Of a stretch of DNA of 64,000 nt, positions 8,437 to 17,194 are shown one piece after another. The notes under the pieces were generated by a model, which had not been told where the DNA came from, made no database searches, and worked only from the letters and a program-made list of their open reading frames with translations. The first letter of the stretch is position 1, and each line of letters starts with the position of its first letter. The translations under genes were made by a program, and so were the position numbers. Source of the stretch: ASV31 sp965229765 (GTDB taxonomy: Bacteria; Pseudomonadota; Alphaproteobacteria; Rhodobacterales; Rhodobacteraceae); NCBI GenBank assembly GCA_965229765.1, contig CBDDJT010000004.1, positions 1-64,000 on the forward strand, in the 5' to 3' direction.

Positions 8437-8910
8437 TCAGAGGCGAAACGTGACGGACCCGTCGTCCGGCGGCGCGGGATCGTCCCCGCCCCCCTGCGCA
8501 AGGCCACCCGCCGCCACGATCTGGCGCCACATGCGCACACGCTCGACAAAGCCCGACAGCGCCGCGGCCAGCGATTGCGGGTGCAGCACGCCCAGCGGCA
8601 GGTCCCACATCAGGACGCCCGCGCCCCCGTCGGCATCAAGCCCGAAGCGCAACCCGCCGGTCTCGCGCCCCAGCGCGCTCATTCGCAAGAGCAGCACATG
8701 CACCTCGGCGGCGGCATGGGACGGCGGTGTCCCGATGTCACCCGACACGACGATCACATCGCGCTCTGTGTCGTGTTCGAGGTAAGTCTCCAGCCCTTCG
8801 TCATGGATCAACTGAAACGCGCCCTGATCGGCGTACTCGGTGATGATGATGGGGTCGAGCAGCTTGCCCGTTTCCGCCAGGAGTGTCGCGAGATCATGTT
8901 CGGTCGCCAT
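8437..8910 (-). CDS. CesT-like type III secretion chaperone homologue
   Basis: A 157-aa acidic protein. The central and C-terminal pattern LLLRMSALGRETGGLRFGLD, then VLMWDLPLGVLHPQSL and the helix LAAALSGFVERVRMWRQIV, matches class I type III secretion chaperones (small, acidic, alpha/beta, dimeric), which bind the N-terminal part of one effector in the cytoplasm. ATG 8910 was chosen over 8949 because GGAGG lies 8 nt upstream. It precedes the 276-aa candidate partner gene. Flagellar or non-secretory relatives of this fold exist, so a role in secretion is inferred. Confidence 0.6.
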   Translation of the reverse strand: MATEHDLATLLAETGKLLDPIIITEYADQGAFQLIHDEGLETYLEHDTERDVIVVSGDIGTPPSHAAAEVHVLLLRMSALGRETGGLRFGLDADGGAGVLMWDLPLGVLHPQSLAAALSGFVERVRMWRQIVAAGGLAQGGGDDPAPPDDGSVTFRL

Positions 8911-9010
8911 GTGCCGGCCTCCAGCCAATGTATCCGCCCCGAAAGGCATGTCGGGGCCCCGTCAGCCTGAAGGCTGGGCGGCCCGTGCGCAACCCCTTGG
9001 CAGGGATGGT

Positions 9011-9307
9011 TTATCGCCCGCGCCTTCGGCCGGGCACCTTCGACAGGAACTCTGGCGGGCGCTTCGCGACCCAGGCGGCGAATTTCGCCAGCCGCGGATG
9101 GCCGCGCAGCGCCTCGGGCGTGTTCCAGTCGCGCGCCAGGTCCGCCTCGGACAATGTGGCGTGGATTTCCTTGTGGCAGATGTGGTGCATCAGCACGGTC
9201 GGCCCGCCCTTGCCGCCCTTCAGCCGGGGGACAAGGTGGTGCAGGCTTTGCGGCGCGCCCGGCGGGATCGGGCGCAGGCACAGGGGGCAGATCGGATCGC
9301 CGGTCAT
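9011..9307 (-). CDS. HNH endonuclease
   Basis: A 98-aa stand-alone HNH protein: two Cys in PICPLCLRPIPPG, then LHHLVPRLKGGKGG, then HHICHKEIH, forming the zinc-bound beta-beta-alpha-metal nuclease fold. The sequence ends in a basic tail (SKVPGRRRGR). Small chromosomal HNH proteins of this kind are common in Rhodobacterales; the DNA target is unknown. The ATG at 9307 is divergent from the flavoprotein start at 9353, leaving only 45 bp for both promoters. Confidence 0.85.
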   Translation of the reverse strand: MTGDPICPLCLRPIPPGAPQSLHHLVPRLKGGKGGPTVLMHHICHKEIHATLSEADLARDWNTPEALRGHPRLAKFAAWVAKRPPEFLSKVPGRRRGR

Positions 9308-9352
9308 GCACGCAGGCTTGCCAATCGGGCGGGCGCCTGCAAGGGGAAGCGG

Positions 9353-10537
9353 ATGCAGCAGACACCCGCAGATGCGCTTGTGATCGGGGCCGGGCCGGCG
9401 GGGCTCATGGCTGCCGAGACGATGGCGCGCGCCGGCCTGCGCGTGCAGGTGGCCGAGGCGAAGCCCTCGGTGGGGCGCAAGTTCCTGATGGCCGGGAAAT
9501 CGGGCCTGAACCTGACGATGAACGTGGCCCTCGACCGGCTGCTGCCGGCCTATGGCGCGGCGGCGGACCGGCTGGCGCCGATGCTGGCAGAGTTCGACGC
9601 GCAGGCGGTGATGGACTGGGCCGGTGGGCTGGGCCAGCCGCTGTTCACGGGCTCTACCGGGCGGGTCTTTCCGCGGGCGATGAAGGCCTCGCCGCTCTTG
9701 CGCGCATGGCTGGGGCGGCTGGGCGGGCTTGGCGTTCGGATCACGCCGGGCTGGCGCTGGACGGGCTGGGACGGGGCGGGCGCAGCCTTCGACACACCCG
9801 GCGGCGCGGTGACGCTGACGCCCCGTGTCACGGTGCTGGCGATGGGCGGGGCCAGCTGGGCGCGGCTGGGCTCGGACGGGGCGTGGGCGGCGGCGCTGGG
9901 CGCGCCGGTGACGCCCTTCCGGCCCGCCAACGCGGGCCTTTCGGTAAACTGGTCGCCGCAGATAGCGCGCCACTTCGGCGCGCCGGTCAAGGGCGCGCGG
10001 CTGACCGCCGGGCGGCTTTCAACCCGTGGAGAGTTCGTGATCTCGCACCGAGGTCTGGAAGGCGGCGGCGTCTACGCCGTCTTCGCCGCCGTGCGCGATG
10101 GCGCGCCGCTGACCGCCGACCTGCTGCCCGACCGTGACCTTGCCTGGATCGCGGCGCGGCTTGCCCGCCCGCGCGGCAAGGCGACCCTGTCCAATCACCT
10201 GCGCAAGGCGCTGGCGCTCGATCCCGCGCGGCTGGCGCTGCTGCAGGAATTCGCGCCGCGCCCCATGCCATCGGACAAGGCCCTGGCGGCGCTGGTCAAG
10301 GCCCTGCCGGTCGCCCACGCGGGCCCGCGCCCGCTGGACGAGGCGATCTCGACCGCGGGCGGGCTGGCGTGGACGGCGCTCGACGACGCGCTGATGCTCA
10401 GCGCGCGGCCCGGCACCTATGCCGCCGGCGAGATGCTGGACTGGGAGGCGCCCACGGGCGGCTACCTTCTGACCGGCTGCCTTGCCACGGGACGATGGGC
10501 CGGGGCCCATGCCGCCGCCCGGGCTTCTTCTGTTTGA
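9353..10537 (+). CDS. HI0933/YhiN-family flavoprotein (TIGR03862-like)
   Basis: A 394-aa NAD(P)/FAD-dependent oxidoreductase. The FAD-binding dinucleotide motif is VIGAGPAGLMAAETMARAG near the N-terminus, followed by VGRKFLMAGKSGLNLT, a signature of the HI0933/YhiN group; near the end GTYAAGEMLDWEAPTGGYLL binds the flavin again. The substrate is not known. AAGGGGA lies upstream of ATG 9353. A longer open frame from 8840 runs antisense through the HNH gene and was not used as a start. The gene ends just before a repetitive REP-like segment. Confidence 0.85.
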   Translation: MQQTPADALVIGAGPAGLMAAETMARAGLRVQVAEAKPSVGRKFLMAGKSGLNLTMNVALDRLLPAYGAAADRLAPMLAEFDAQAVMDWAGGLGQPLFTGSTGRVFPRAMKASPLLRAWLGRLGGLGVRITPGWRWTGWDGAGAAFDTPGGAVTLTPRVTVLAMGGASWARLGSDGAWAAALGAPVTPFRPANAGLSVNWSPQIARHFGAPVKGARLTAGRLSTRGEFVISHRGLEGGGVYAVFAAVRDGAPLTADLLPDRDLAWIAARLARPRGKATLSNHLRKALALDPARLALLQEFAPRPMPSDKALAALVKALPVAHAGPRPLDEAISTAGGLAWTALDDALMLSARPGTYAAGEMLDWEAPTGGYLLTGCLATGRWAGAHAAARASSV

Positions 10538-10615
10538 AAATACCTCCCGCCGGAGGCACCGCATGAAGCGCCGCAGGCGCGCAATGCCAGAAAGAATGCG
10601 CCGCAGGCGCGCAAT
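10531..10615. repeat. REP-like palindromic intergenic repeat
   Basis: Contains CCTCCCGCCGGAGG-type dyad after GAAAATA, then two exact copies of GCGCCGCAGGCGCGCAAT at 10568-10585 and 10598-10615. Each copy can fold as GCGCC-GCA-GGCGC. It lies between convergent genes and resembles dispersed extragenic palindromes that I recall from Rhodobacteraceae. It may also act as a transcription terminator. Confidence 0.6.
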
Positions 10616-10619
10616 CGGA

Positions 10620-11537
10620 TTACAGCGACCAGTCGATCTGCGGGCCGGCGGGAACGATGCCCAGCGGATTGCGAAGCTCTGACGGCGAGAAGTAGCCGCG
10701 CTTGTAGATCTCGAAATCCACCGTGCCGACGACACCGGGCATGTGGTAGATGCGCCGCGCATAGAGCCACAGCCGGGGATAATCGGTCAGGCGGCGGATG
10801 TTGCACTTGAAGGCATAATGATAGGCCACGTCGAAGCGGGCGAGCGTGGGAAACAGGCGCAGGTCGGCCTCGGTAAAGACGTCGCCGGCCAGCCAGTCCG
10901 CGGTTTGAAGGTGGTCCTCGATCCGGCCGAGCGTGTCAAAAAGCTCTGCCACGGCATCATCGTAGGCCTCTTGCGTGCGGGCGAAGCCGGCGCGGTAGAC
11001 GCCGTTGTTCACGGTACGGTAGATCAGCGTGTTCCACTTTTCGATCTCGGGTGTCAGGCCCGGCGGCGTCAGGTCCGGCCCGCTGCCGAAGGCGCCCAGC
11101 ATCCGCACGATGTCGGCCGATTCATTCGACACGATGCGCCCGGTCTGTGCGTCCCACAGCACGGGCACGGTGACGCGCCCGGTATAGGGCGGGTCCTGCC
11201 GGGCATAGACCTGATGCAGGGCCGCGATGCCAAGGCGGGGGTCGGCAAAGGCGCCATCCGGATCGAAGACCCAGCCTTCGGGTGTGCGGCGCGGGCGGGC
11301 ATGGGACACGCCGATCGTATCCTCAAGCCCAAGGATCGCGCGGGCCAGCAGCGCGCGGTGCGCCCAGGGGCAGTTCCAGGCGGCATAAAGGTGATAGCGC
11401 CCCGGTTCCGGCGCGAAGGGGCCATCGGGCGTGATCCAGTGCCGGATGGTCGAGGCGGCGCGGCGGAACGCGCCGCCCTGCGTCGTGTCGGGGCCGGGGT
11501 CCTGCGGGTCGTAGACGCCGTCGATCATCACGCCCAT
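10620..11537 (-). CDS. Xi-class glutathione transferase (glutathionyl-hydroquinone reductase)
   Basis: A 305-aa protein of the YqjG/PcpF type, which reduces glutathionyl-hydroquinones with a catalytic Cys. The active-site motif NCPWAHRALLAR is near residue 60, with the later thioredoxin-fold segments VTVPVLWDAQTGRIVSNESA and the C-terminal helical domain DYPRLWLYARRIYHMPGVV typical of the Xi class. Start at 11537 with GAAGG 7 nt upstream; the in-frame ATG at 11663 overlaps the neighbouring GST gene. It follows a second GST gene on the same strand by 55 nt, likely one operon for quinone or electrophile detoxification. Confidence 0.9.
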   Translation of the reverse strand: MGVMIDGVYDPQDPGPDTTQGGAFRRAASTIRHWITPDGPFAPEPGRYHLYAAWNCPWAHRALLARAILGLEDTIGVSHARPRRTPEGWVFDPDGAFADPRLGIAALHQVYARQDPPYTGRVTVPVLWDAQTGRIVSNESADIVRMLGAFGSGPDLTPPGLTPEIEKWNTLIYRTVNNGVYRAGFARTQEAYDDAVAELFDTLGRIEDHLQTADWLAGDVFTEADLRLFPTLARFDVAYHYAFKCNIRRLTDYPRLWLYARRIYHMPGVVGTVDFEIYKRGYFSPSELRNPLGIVPAGPQIDWSL

Positions 11538-11592
11538 GGGGCCGCCTTCTCTGGGTGGTCGGAGTGCAAGGATGGGCCGGGCCGCCGCCGGG

Positions 11593-12198
11593 TCAAGTCG
11601 CGGGTGCCGCGCCGCGTTCCAGCACGCGGCGATAGGCGGGGCGGGCCAGCATCCGTTCGACATAGTCGATAAAGACCGGGTGCTCGACGGGGAACTTGGC
11701 GTTCCGCGCCCAGTCGCCGCAGTGCGCCGCGATGATGTCGGGAAGGGTCATCATCTCTCCCATCAGGAACGGCCCGTCGCCCAGCCGTGTCACCAGCCGG
11801 TCGACGCTGGTCGAGAACTCCCACTTCAGGCTGTTCTTGACCTCGGGGACGCGGTGTTCCTCTGGCAGGATGAAGCTGTGGCGCGCGGCGGTCCAGAGAA
11901 CGGCGTCCATCTCGTCCAGCACGAAATGGGTCAGCCCGTCCTGCCGCGCGCGATCGAGCGTGCCGCAGGGATAGGTCAGGGCGTGATGCTTGTCGGCGAG
12001 ATACTGCATGATCGCGGTGGAATCGGTCAGCGCCGCGCCATCGTCCAGCAACACCGGGATCTTGCCCGAGGGGTTGAGATCACGCACCTGGTCCGAACGG
12101 GGTGCGGCGGGGATGTGTTCATAGGTCTGCCCGATCTCTTCCAGAATCCAGAGAACGCGCAGGGCGCGGCTTTTGATGCCGCCGATGACCGTATACAT
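11593..12198 (-). CDS. Glutathione S-transferase family protein
   Basis: A 201-aa GST. The N-terminal thioredoxin fold shows SRALRVLWILEEIG and the cis-Pro glutathione-binding loop NPSGKIPVLLDDGAALTDST; the C-terminal helical domain includes GEMMTLPDIIAAHCGDWARN, with the N-capping Asp seen in GSTs. It should conjugate glutathione to an electrophile, substrate unknown. It is upstream of the Xi-class gene on the same strand. Confidence 0.9.
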   Translation of the reverse strand: MYTVIGGIKSRALRVLWILEEIGQTYEHIPAAPRSDQVRDLNPSGKIPVLLDDGAALTDSTAIMQYLADKHHALTYPCGTLDRARQDGLTHFVLDEMDAVLWTAARHSFILPEEHRVPEVKNSLKWEFSTSVDRLVTRLGDGPFLMGEMMTLPDIIAAHCGDWARNAKFPVEHPVFIDYVERMLARPAYRRVLERGAAPAT

Positions 12199-12279
12199 GC
12201 CGATGCTCCTGTGTCGGGGATGGGGCGATCAGAAACGATGCGCGCCTGCTTGACCAGTGGCTTTCGCCGCCATTTGCGT

Positions 12280-13302
12280 TCACTGGCCCATCATGGCCAG
12301 CCGGATCAGCGTGCGTTCCACCAGCGCCATCTGCGGCGCGCGCTGCCCGGCAGAGCGCAGTTGCAGGTCGGTATCGACCAGTTGCTGCACCGCCTGATCC
12401 AGACGGCGGGGGCCCCAGTGGCGGGCCTGCCGCAGCATCCTGTCGCGGCGGGGGCCGAAGATCGGGGGGCGGGCGCGGGCGATGCCGGCCGCCGGGCCGC
12501 CGGGATCGGCGGCGGCGGCGTGGAGCGCGCGAAAGTGGCGCAGCGCGGCGATGGTCAGGCCCACGGCGCTGGTGCCCTGTCCCCCAAGGCGCTGCATCAG
12601 CGGGCCGATGCGCGCGACCTGCGATTCGGCCACGGCATGAAGCATGTCGTCGAGCGCGGCCTCGATCGTTTGCGGCGCGATGGCGGCGACATCGGCACCG
12701 GTGGCGGGCGTGGCGTCGCCCAGCTTGTAGAGCGCGAGCTTTTCCAGCGTCTGCCGGAAATCGCCCGGTTCCAGTTCCCGCGACAGGCTGTCGAGCGCGG
12801 TCATGGCATCGGCGGCAAGGTTCGTCAGGCCCGCGGCGGCCAGCATCGCCTCGATCTCTGCCCGGCTGGGGGGATCGTTGTAGATGCCGATGGCGACGGT
12901 GGCCCTGCCCGATTCGAACAGCTTTCGCAGCGCGGATTTGGCGGCCAGCGACCCGGCGGTGACGACAATCTGCGCATCGCCCTTGCGCCAGTCCTCCAGC
13001 GCGGCGGCGATGGCGGGGGCGGTGGCGTCGGTGGCGTCCTCGACCAGCGCGACGCGGGGGCCGGGAAAGAAGGACTGTTCGCGGGTGGCGTCGTTCAGCA
13101 GTGCGGGGTCGCGGCGCACATCGGCCCCGGACAGGCGCGCAAGGCGCATTTCCGCCTCGCCGTTGGGGCCGACCAGCGCGGCAACGACCTGAATGCGCCG
13201 TTCGGCCACGCGCATGGCGTCCTGCCCGTAGACCAGAAGCCCGGCGGCGTCGGGATCGGGGCTGGCGAAGTAGCGCTGCGCGTCGCGGCCCGAAAGCTTC
13301 AT
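12280..13302 (-). CDS. holA: DNA polymerase III delta subunit
   Basis: A 340-aa HolA, the clamp-loader subunit that opens the beta clamp. The alphaproteobacterial N-terminus MKLSGRDAQRYFASPDPDAA and following GLLVYGQDAMRVAERR are characteristic, as are the C-terminal helices LMQRLGGQGTSAVGLTIAAL and RRDRMLRQARHWGPRRL. It lies 4 nt after lptE on the same strand, in the conserved order leuS-lptE-holA. Confidence 0.93.
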   Translation of the reverse strand: MKLSGRDAQRYFASPDPDAAGLLVYGQDAMRVAERRIQVVAALVGPNGEAEMRLARLSGADVRRDPALLNDATREQSFFPGPRVALVEDATDATAPAIAAALEDWRKGDAQIVVTAGSLAAKSALRKLFESGRATVAIGIYNDPPSRAEIEAMLAAAGLTNLAADAMTALDSLSRELEPGDFRQTLEKLALYKLGDATPATGADVAAIAPQTIEAALDDMLHAVAESQVARIGPLMQRLGGQGTSAVGLTIAALRHFRALHAAAADPGGPAAGIARARPPIFGPRRDRMLRQARHWGPRRLDQAVQQLVDTDLQLRSAGQRAPQMALVERTLIRLAMMGQ

Positions 13303-13306
13303 CGCG

Positions 13307-13786
13307 TCAGAGGTTCAGAAGCGACAGGCGCGTGACCAGCTTGTCGGCGAGAATCACGCCCATGCGGCGGCGCGCGTCCTCTTGCGCGGCGGCGAAGGGT
13401 TCGGACCCGGTGGTGGCGGAATAGCCGACGAAACCGTCGACCTGCCCGCTGGCCAGCACCGCGCCGCTGGCATCATCGGTCAGCCAGTAGTCGGCCGTGC
13501 CGATCAGGTTGTAGCGGGTGACGGCGGCGGCGGTGGAGACGCCCACATCCTCGGTGGTGTAGGACAGCCCGTAATTCAGGGTGTAGCGCCGGGCCACGGG
13601 CTGGCCGAGCCGCTGTTCCAGTTCCGCCCCGAAAAGGAAGTCGTCGCGGTTGCCGGGGCTCACGACGGCGACGGCGCCGCGCAGGTTTTCGGCGCTGCCG
13701 CCGGGGCCATAGACCGGGGCAAAGCCGCAACCCGCGAGGGCAGCGGCGCCAAGGATCAGAAGCGTGCGGCGTTCAAAGGACGACAT
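13307..13786 (-). CDS. lptE: LPS-assembly lipoprotein LptE
   Basis: A 159-aa lipoprotein. The lipobox is LAALAGC-like (AALAGCGFAPVYG), with Cys about residue 20; the mature part ends with DARRRMGVILADKLVTRLSL, the usual LptE tail. LptE plugs the LptD barrel in the outer membrane during LPS insertion. The start overlaps the end of leuS by 14 nt, and holA follows after 4 nt, the conserved alphaproteobacterial arrangement. Confidence 0.9.
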   Translation of the reverse strand: MSSFERRTLLILGAAALAGCGFAPVYGPGGSAENLRGAVAVVSPGNRDDFLFGAELEQRLGQPVARRYTLNYGLSYTTEDVGVSTAAAVTRYNLIGTADYWLTDDASGAVLASGQVDGFVGYSATTGSEPFAAAQEDARRRMGVILADKLVTRLSLLNL

Positions 13787-16349
13787 TGACGATCCGGCCG
13801 GGCACGACGATCAGCTTTTTCGGCGCGCCGCCGTTCAGCGCCTTGACCACAGCTTCATCGGCCAGCGCGATCTTTTCAACCTCTTCCTTGGGCATGTCGC
13901 GGGGCACGGTGATTTCCGACTTGCGCTTGCCGTTGATCTGGATGGGCAGGGTGACGCTGTCCTCGACCAGCATGGCCGGGTCGGCCTGCGGCCATGGGGC
14001 GGTGGCGACAAGGCCCTGACCGCCCAGCATCTTCCAGATCTCCTCGGACAGGTGCGGGGTCATGGGCGACATCAGCTGCGCCATGGTCCGCAGGGCGGTG
14101 CGGCGGGTGTCGGCCCCCGCGCCGGATTTCGCGACGATGTTGGTGAAGGCGTAAAGCCGGGCGATGGCCGCGTTGAAGCCGAAGCTTTCGATGCCCATCG
14201 TCACGTCGTGGATGGTCTTGTGCATGGCCTTCAGCAGGGCCTCGTCCGCGTCCGGTGCGGCGGTTTCATCCCCTTCGGCGGCCTCCGCCGCAAGGCGGTA
14301 GACGCGGGCGAGGTGTTTCGACGTGGCCTCTGCCCCCGAGGCGGTCCATTCCACGTCGCGTTCCGGCGGGCTGTCGGACAGGACGAACCAGCGCGCGGTA
14401 TCGGCGCCGTAGCGGTCGATGATGGTGGTGGGATCGACCACGTTGCGCTTGGATTTCGACATCTTGGCGGAGGGGATGGTTTCCACCGCCTCGCCCGTGG
14501 CGATCAGGCGCGCGCCGCCATCCACCAGTTCCACATCCTCTGGCAGGTGATAGAGCGGGCGGCCCTTGTCGTCGCGCGTCTGGTAAATGGCGTGCGTCAC
14601 CATGCCTTGCGTGAAAAGCGCGTCGAAGGGTTCGACCGCCTTTTCTGGCAGGTGGCCGCAGATGTGCATCGCCCGCGCGAAGAAGCGGGAATAGAGCAGG
14701 TGGAGAATCGCGTGCTCGATCCCGCCGATATACTGGTCGACGTTCATCCAGTAGGCGGCGTCGTCGAGGTTCGTGGGCGTCCCGGCACGGGGCGCGGTGA
14801 AGCGGGCGAAGTACCACGACGAATCGACGAAGGTGTCCATCGTGTCGGTTTCGCGCCGCGCCGCCGCGCCGCAGGACGGGCAGGGCACGTCCCGCCAGCT
14901 GGGGTGACGATCCAGCGGGTTGCCGGGCACGGCAAAGTCGATGGGCGCGCCGTCCTCGTCATAGGGCAGCGCGATGGGCAGGTTTTCCTTCTTCTCGGGC
15001 ACCACGCCGCAGGACGGGCAGTGGACCACGGGAATTGGGCAGCCCCAGTAGCGCTGGCGCGACAGGCCCCAGTCGCGCAGGCGGAATTTCGTGACGCCCT
15101 TGCCGATGCCGCGCGATTCGCAATGGGCGATGGCGGCGTCCACCGCCTCTTCGCCGGTTGCCGTCTCGTCCCAGGCGAAGTTCTTCGTCCACTGCACCTT
15201 TTCGGACTTGGCGGGCACGAAGGCCTCTGTCCCCACCGGATCACCGCCGCCGAGCGGCAGGAAGGTGTCGATCACCAGCAGGTCGTACTTGCGCGCGAAG
15301 TCGAGGTCGCGCTGGTCATGCGCGGGGCAGCCGAAGATCGCGCCGGTGCCGTAATCCATCAGGATGAAGTTGGCGACCCAGACGGGCAGTTCCCAGTCCG
15401 GGTCGAAGGGATGGCGCACGCGAAGGCCGGTGTCGAAGCCGCGCTTTTCGGCGGTTTCCAGTTCCTCCTCTGACGTGCCCATGCGGCGGCACTCGGCGGT
15501 GAAGGCGGCGAGGTCGGGGTTGCCGGGTTCCAGCGCCTTTGCCAGCGGGTGATCGGGCGAGATGCCGACGAAGGATGCGCCCAGCAAAGTGTCGGGCCGG
15601 GTGGTGTAGACCTCGACCGCGTCATGGCCGGCGGCGGGGGCCGTCAGGTCGAAGGCGAATTGCAGGCCGCGCGACTTGCCGATCCAGTTGCGCTGCATCA
15701 GCTTGACCTTGTCGGGCCAGCTGTCGAGCCCGTCGATGGCGTCCAGCAGCTCTTCGGCGAAGTCCGAGATCTTGAAGAACCATTGCGTCAGCTCGCGCCG
15801 TTCCACGGGCGCGCCAGAGCGCCAGCCCTTGCCGTCGATCACCTGCTCGTTGGCCAGGACGGTCATGTCCACCGGGTCCCAGTTGACGGTGGCGGCCTTG
15901 CGGTAGACCAGGCCTTTTTCCATGAAATCCAGGAACATGGCCTGTTGCTGGCCGTAGTACTCGGGGTCGCAGGTGGCAAACTCGCGGGACCAGTCGATGG
16001 ACAGGCCAAGCGGTTTCATCTGGCCGCGCATGTCGGCGATGTTGCCGTAGGTCCAGTCCTTTGGGTGCCCGCCCGAGGCCATCGCGGCGTTTTCAGCCGG
16101 CATCCCGAAGGCATCCCAGCCCATCGGGTGCAGCACGCTGAACCCGCAGGAGGATTTGTAGCGCGCGATCACGTCGCCCATCGTGTAGTTGCGCACATGG
16201 CCGATGTGGATGCGCCCCGAGGGATAGGGGAACATTTCCAGCACGTAGTACTTTGGCCGTGCGGGATCGCGGCGGGCGGTGAAACAGCCGGCGTCATCCC
16301 ACGCGGCCTGCCATTTCGGCTCTATTTCCTTGGGCGAATAGCGCGTCAT
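13773..16349 (-). CDS. leuS: Leucyl-tRNA synthetase
   Basis: An 858-aa class I aminoacyl-tRNA synthetase. The HIGH signature appears in YPSGRIHIGHVRNYTMGDV and the KMSKS loop in KMSKSKRNVVDP; the editing domain with its T-rich region (EVYTTRPDTLLGASFVG) and the zinc-type Cys pairs (PSCGVV, PSCGAA) are present. Length matches bacterial LeuRS. It begins an operon with lptE and holA and is preceded on the same strand by the DUF3576 lipoprotein gene. Confidence 0.97.
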   Translation of the reverse strand: MTRYSPKEIEPKWQAAWDDAGCFTARRDPARPKYYVLEMFPYPSGRIHIGHVRNYTMGDVIARYKSSCGFSVLHPMGWDAFGMPAENAAMASGGHPKDWTYGNIADMRGQMKPLGLSIDWSREFATCDPEYYGQQQAMFLDFMEKGLVYRKAATVNWDPVDMTVLANEQVIDGKGWRSGAPVERRELTQWFFKISDFAEELLDAIDGLDSWPDKVKLMQRNWIGKSRGLQFAFDLTAPAAGHDAVEVYTTRPDTLLGASFVGISPDHPLAKALEPGNPDLAAFTAECRRMGTSEEELETAEKRGFDTGLRVRHPFDPDWELPVWVANFILMDYGTGAIFGCPAHDQRDLDFARKYDLLVIDTFLPLGGGDPVGTEAFVPAKSEKVQWTKNFAWDETATGEEAVDAAIAHCESRGIGKGVTKFRLRDWGLSRQRYWGCPIPVVHCPSCGVVPEKKENLPIALPYDEDGAPIDFAVPGNPLDRHPSWRDVPCPSCGAAARRETDTMDTFVDSSWYFARFTAPRAGTPTNLDDAAYWMNVDQYIGGIEHAILHLLYSRFFARAMHICGHLPEKAVEPFDALFTQGMVTHAIYQTRDDKGRPLYHLPEDVELVDGGARLIATGEAVETIPSAKMSKSKRNVVDPTTIIDRYGADTARWFVLSDSPPERDVEWTASGAEATSKHLARVYRLAAEAAEGDETAAPDADEALLKAMHKTIHDVTMGIESFGFNAAIARLYAFTNIVAKSGAGADTRRTALRTMAQLMSPMTPHLSEEIWKMLGGQGLVATAPWPQADPAMLVEDSVTLPIQINGKRKSEITVPRDMPKEEVEKIALADEAVVKALNGGAPKKLIVVPGRIVNVVL

Positions 16350-16447
16350 CTGCGGGCGGGTCCTGTGTCTGGGCCGTGAGGCGTCGCGCGGGGTTTAATC
16401 GTTGCGATGCCGGGGGTCCAGACGCAGGGAGGCGCCGGCGGCGCCTG

Positions 16448-16924
16448 TCAGAGCCGCGAGTCCTGCACGCGCAGCTGGCGCGCGCGGGTCAGGATGGCGT
16501 CCTCGACCGCGCGGACGGTTGCGGTGCTGACCGCGCCGGAGCGGGTTTGAAGCGCAAGCGTCAGCGAACGGGCGTCAAGCGCGGGGTCCTTTACGAAGAC
16601 GGTCGCGCGGTAGGCGCGTCCGCCGCCGGGCGGCGTGCCATAGCCCATGACGATCACGCCGGTGAAGGGATCGGCCGATTCCACGGGCAGGAAGCTGAGA
16701 ATGTCCAGCGAGGCCGCCCAGATGTACTTGTTCACCTCTACGGTGATGTTCGGGTCGTCGTTGTTGTCGAACAGGTCCCAGATGGTGTCGCGCTGATTCC
16801 CTTCGTTATCGACGCGCGACAGGCTTTGATCATAGGAAATCAGGTCGTCGGTGGCGCCACAGGAGGCCAGCATGAGGGCGACCGATCCGGCGGCTGCGAT
16901 GCGAAACGCGGTGCTGCGTGCCAT
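16448..16924 (-). CDS. DUF3576 domain lipoprotein
   Basis: A 158-aa lipoprotein with lipobox LMLASCGATDD. The mature part contains VNKYIWAASLDILSFLPVES and TGVIVMGYGTPPGGGRAYR, the core of DUF3576. Function unknown; its conserved place upstream of leuS-lptE-holA in alphaproteobacteria suggests an envelope role. About 98 bp separate it from leuS. Confidence 0.85.
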   Translation of the reverse strand: MARSTAFRIAAAGSVALMLASCGATDDLISYDQSLSRVDNEGNQRDTIWDLFDNNDDPNITVEVNKYIWAASLDILSFLPVESADPFTGVIVMGYGTPPGGGRAYRATVFVKDPALDARSLTLALQTRSGAVSTATVRAVEDAILTRARQLRVQDSRL

Positions 16925-17194
16925 TACCTGCTGCCTTTGCTAAGAAAACTGCAGAAGGTTTATCTTGCGCCGCACCACGTCACAAGCCGATTTCCCGTGA
17001 GCGCCCGGCAAGGCGCCGCCTAAAGAGCGGCAAGGCCCCCGCAACTCACTGTGACATCGGTGCATCAATCCGGCCAGCTTTGCCGGGGGGGCACCGGGGC
17101 TTTCTTGCAATCACGGACGCGGCGGGCGACACAGCAGCATACTCAAGTCGGGACCACCGGGTTGAGGTGCACCTTTAATGAATGAGGGAAAACC
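16925..17194. other. Porin upstream region
   Basis: 270 bp between divergent genes, no coding signal. A CCGGC-CAGCTTT-GCCGG hairpin lies near 17072, and the stretch before the porin start (AATGAATGAGGGAAAACC) is purine- and AT-rich with a good ribosome site, as expected for a highly expressed gene with a long 5' UTR. Confidence 0.4.

Noticed and set aside
13764..15473. Large plus-strand open frame opposite leuS
   Set aside because: Antisense shadow of a high-GC gene; composition and lack of motifs show no protein. The same holds for long frames opposite leuC/otsB, tamA, the EEP gene and the alginate-lyase gene.
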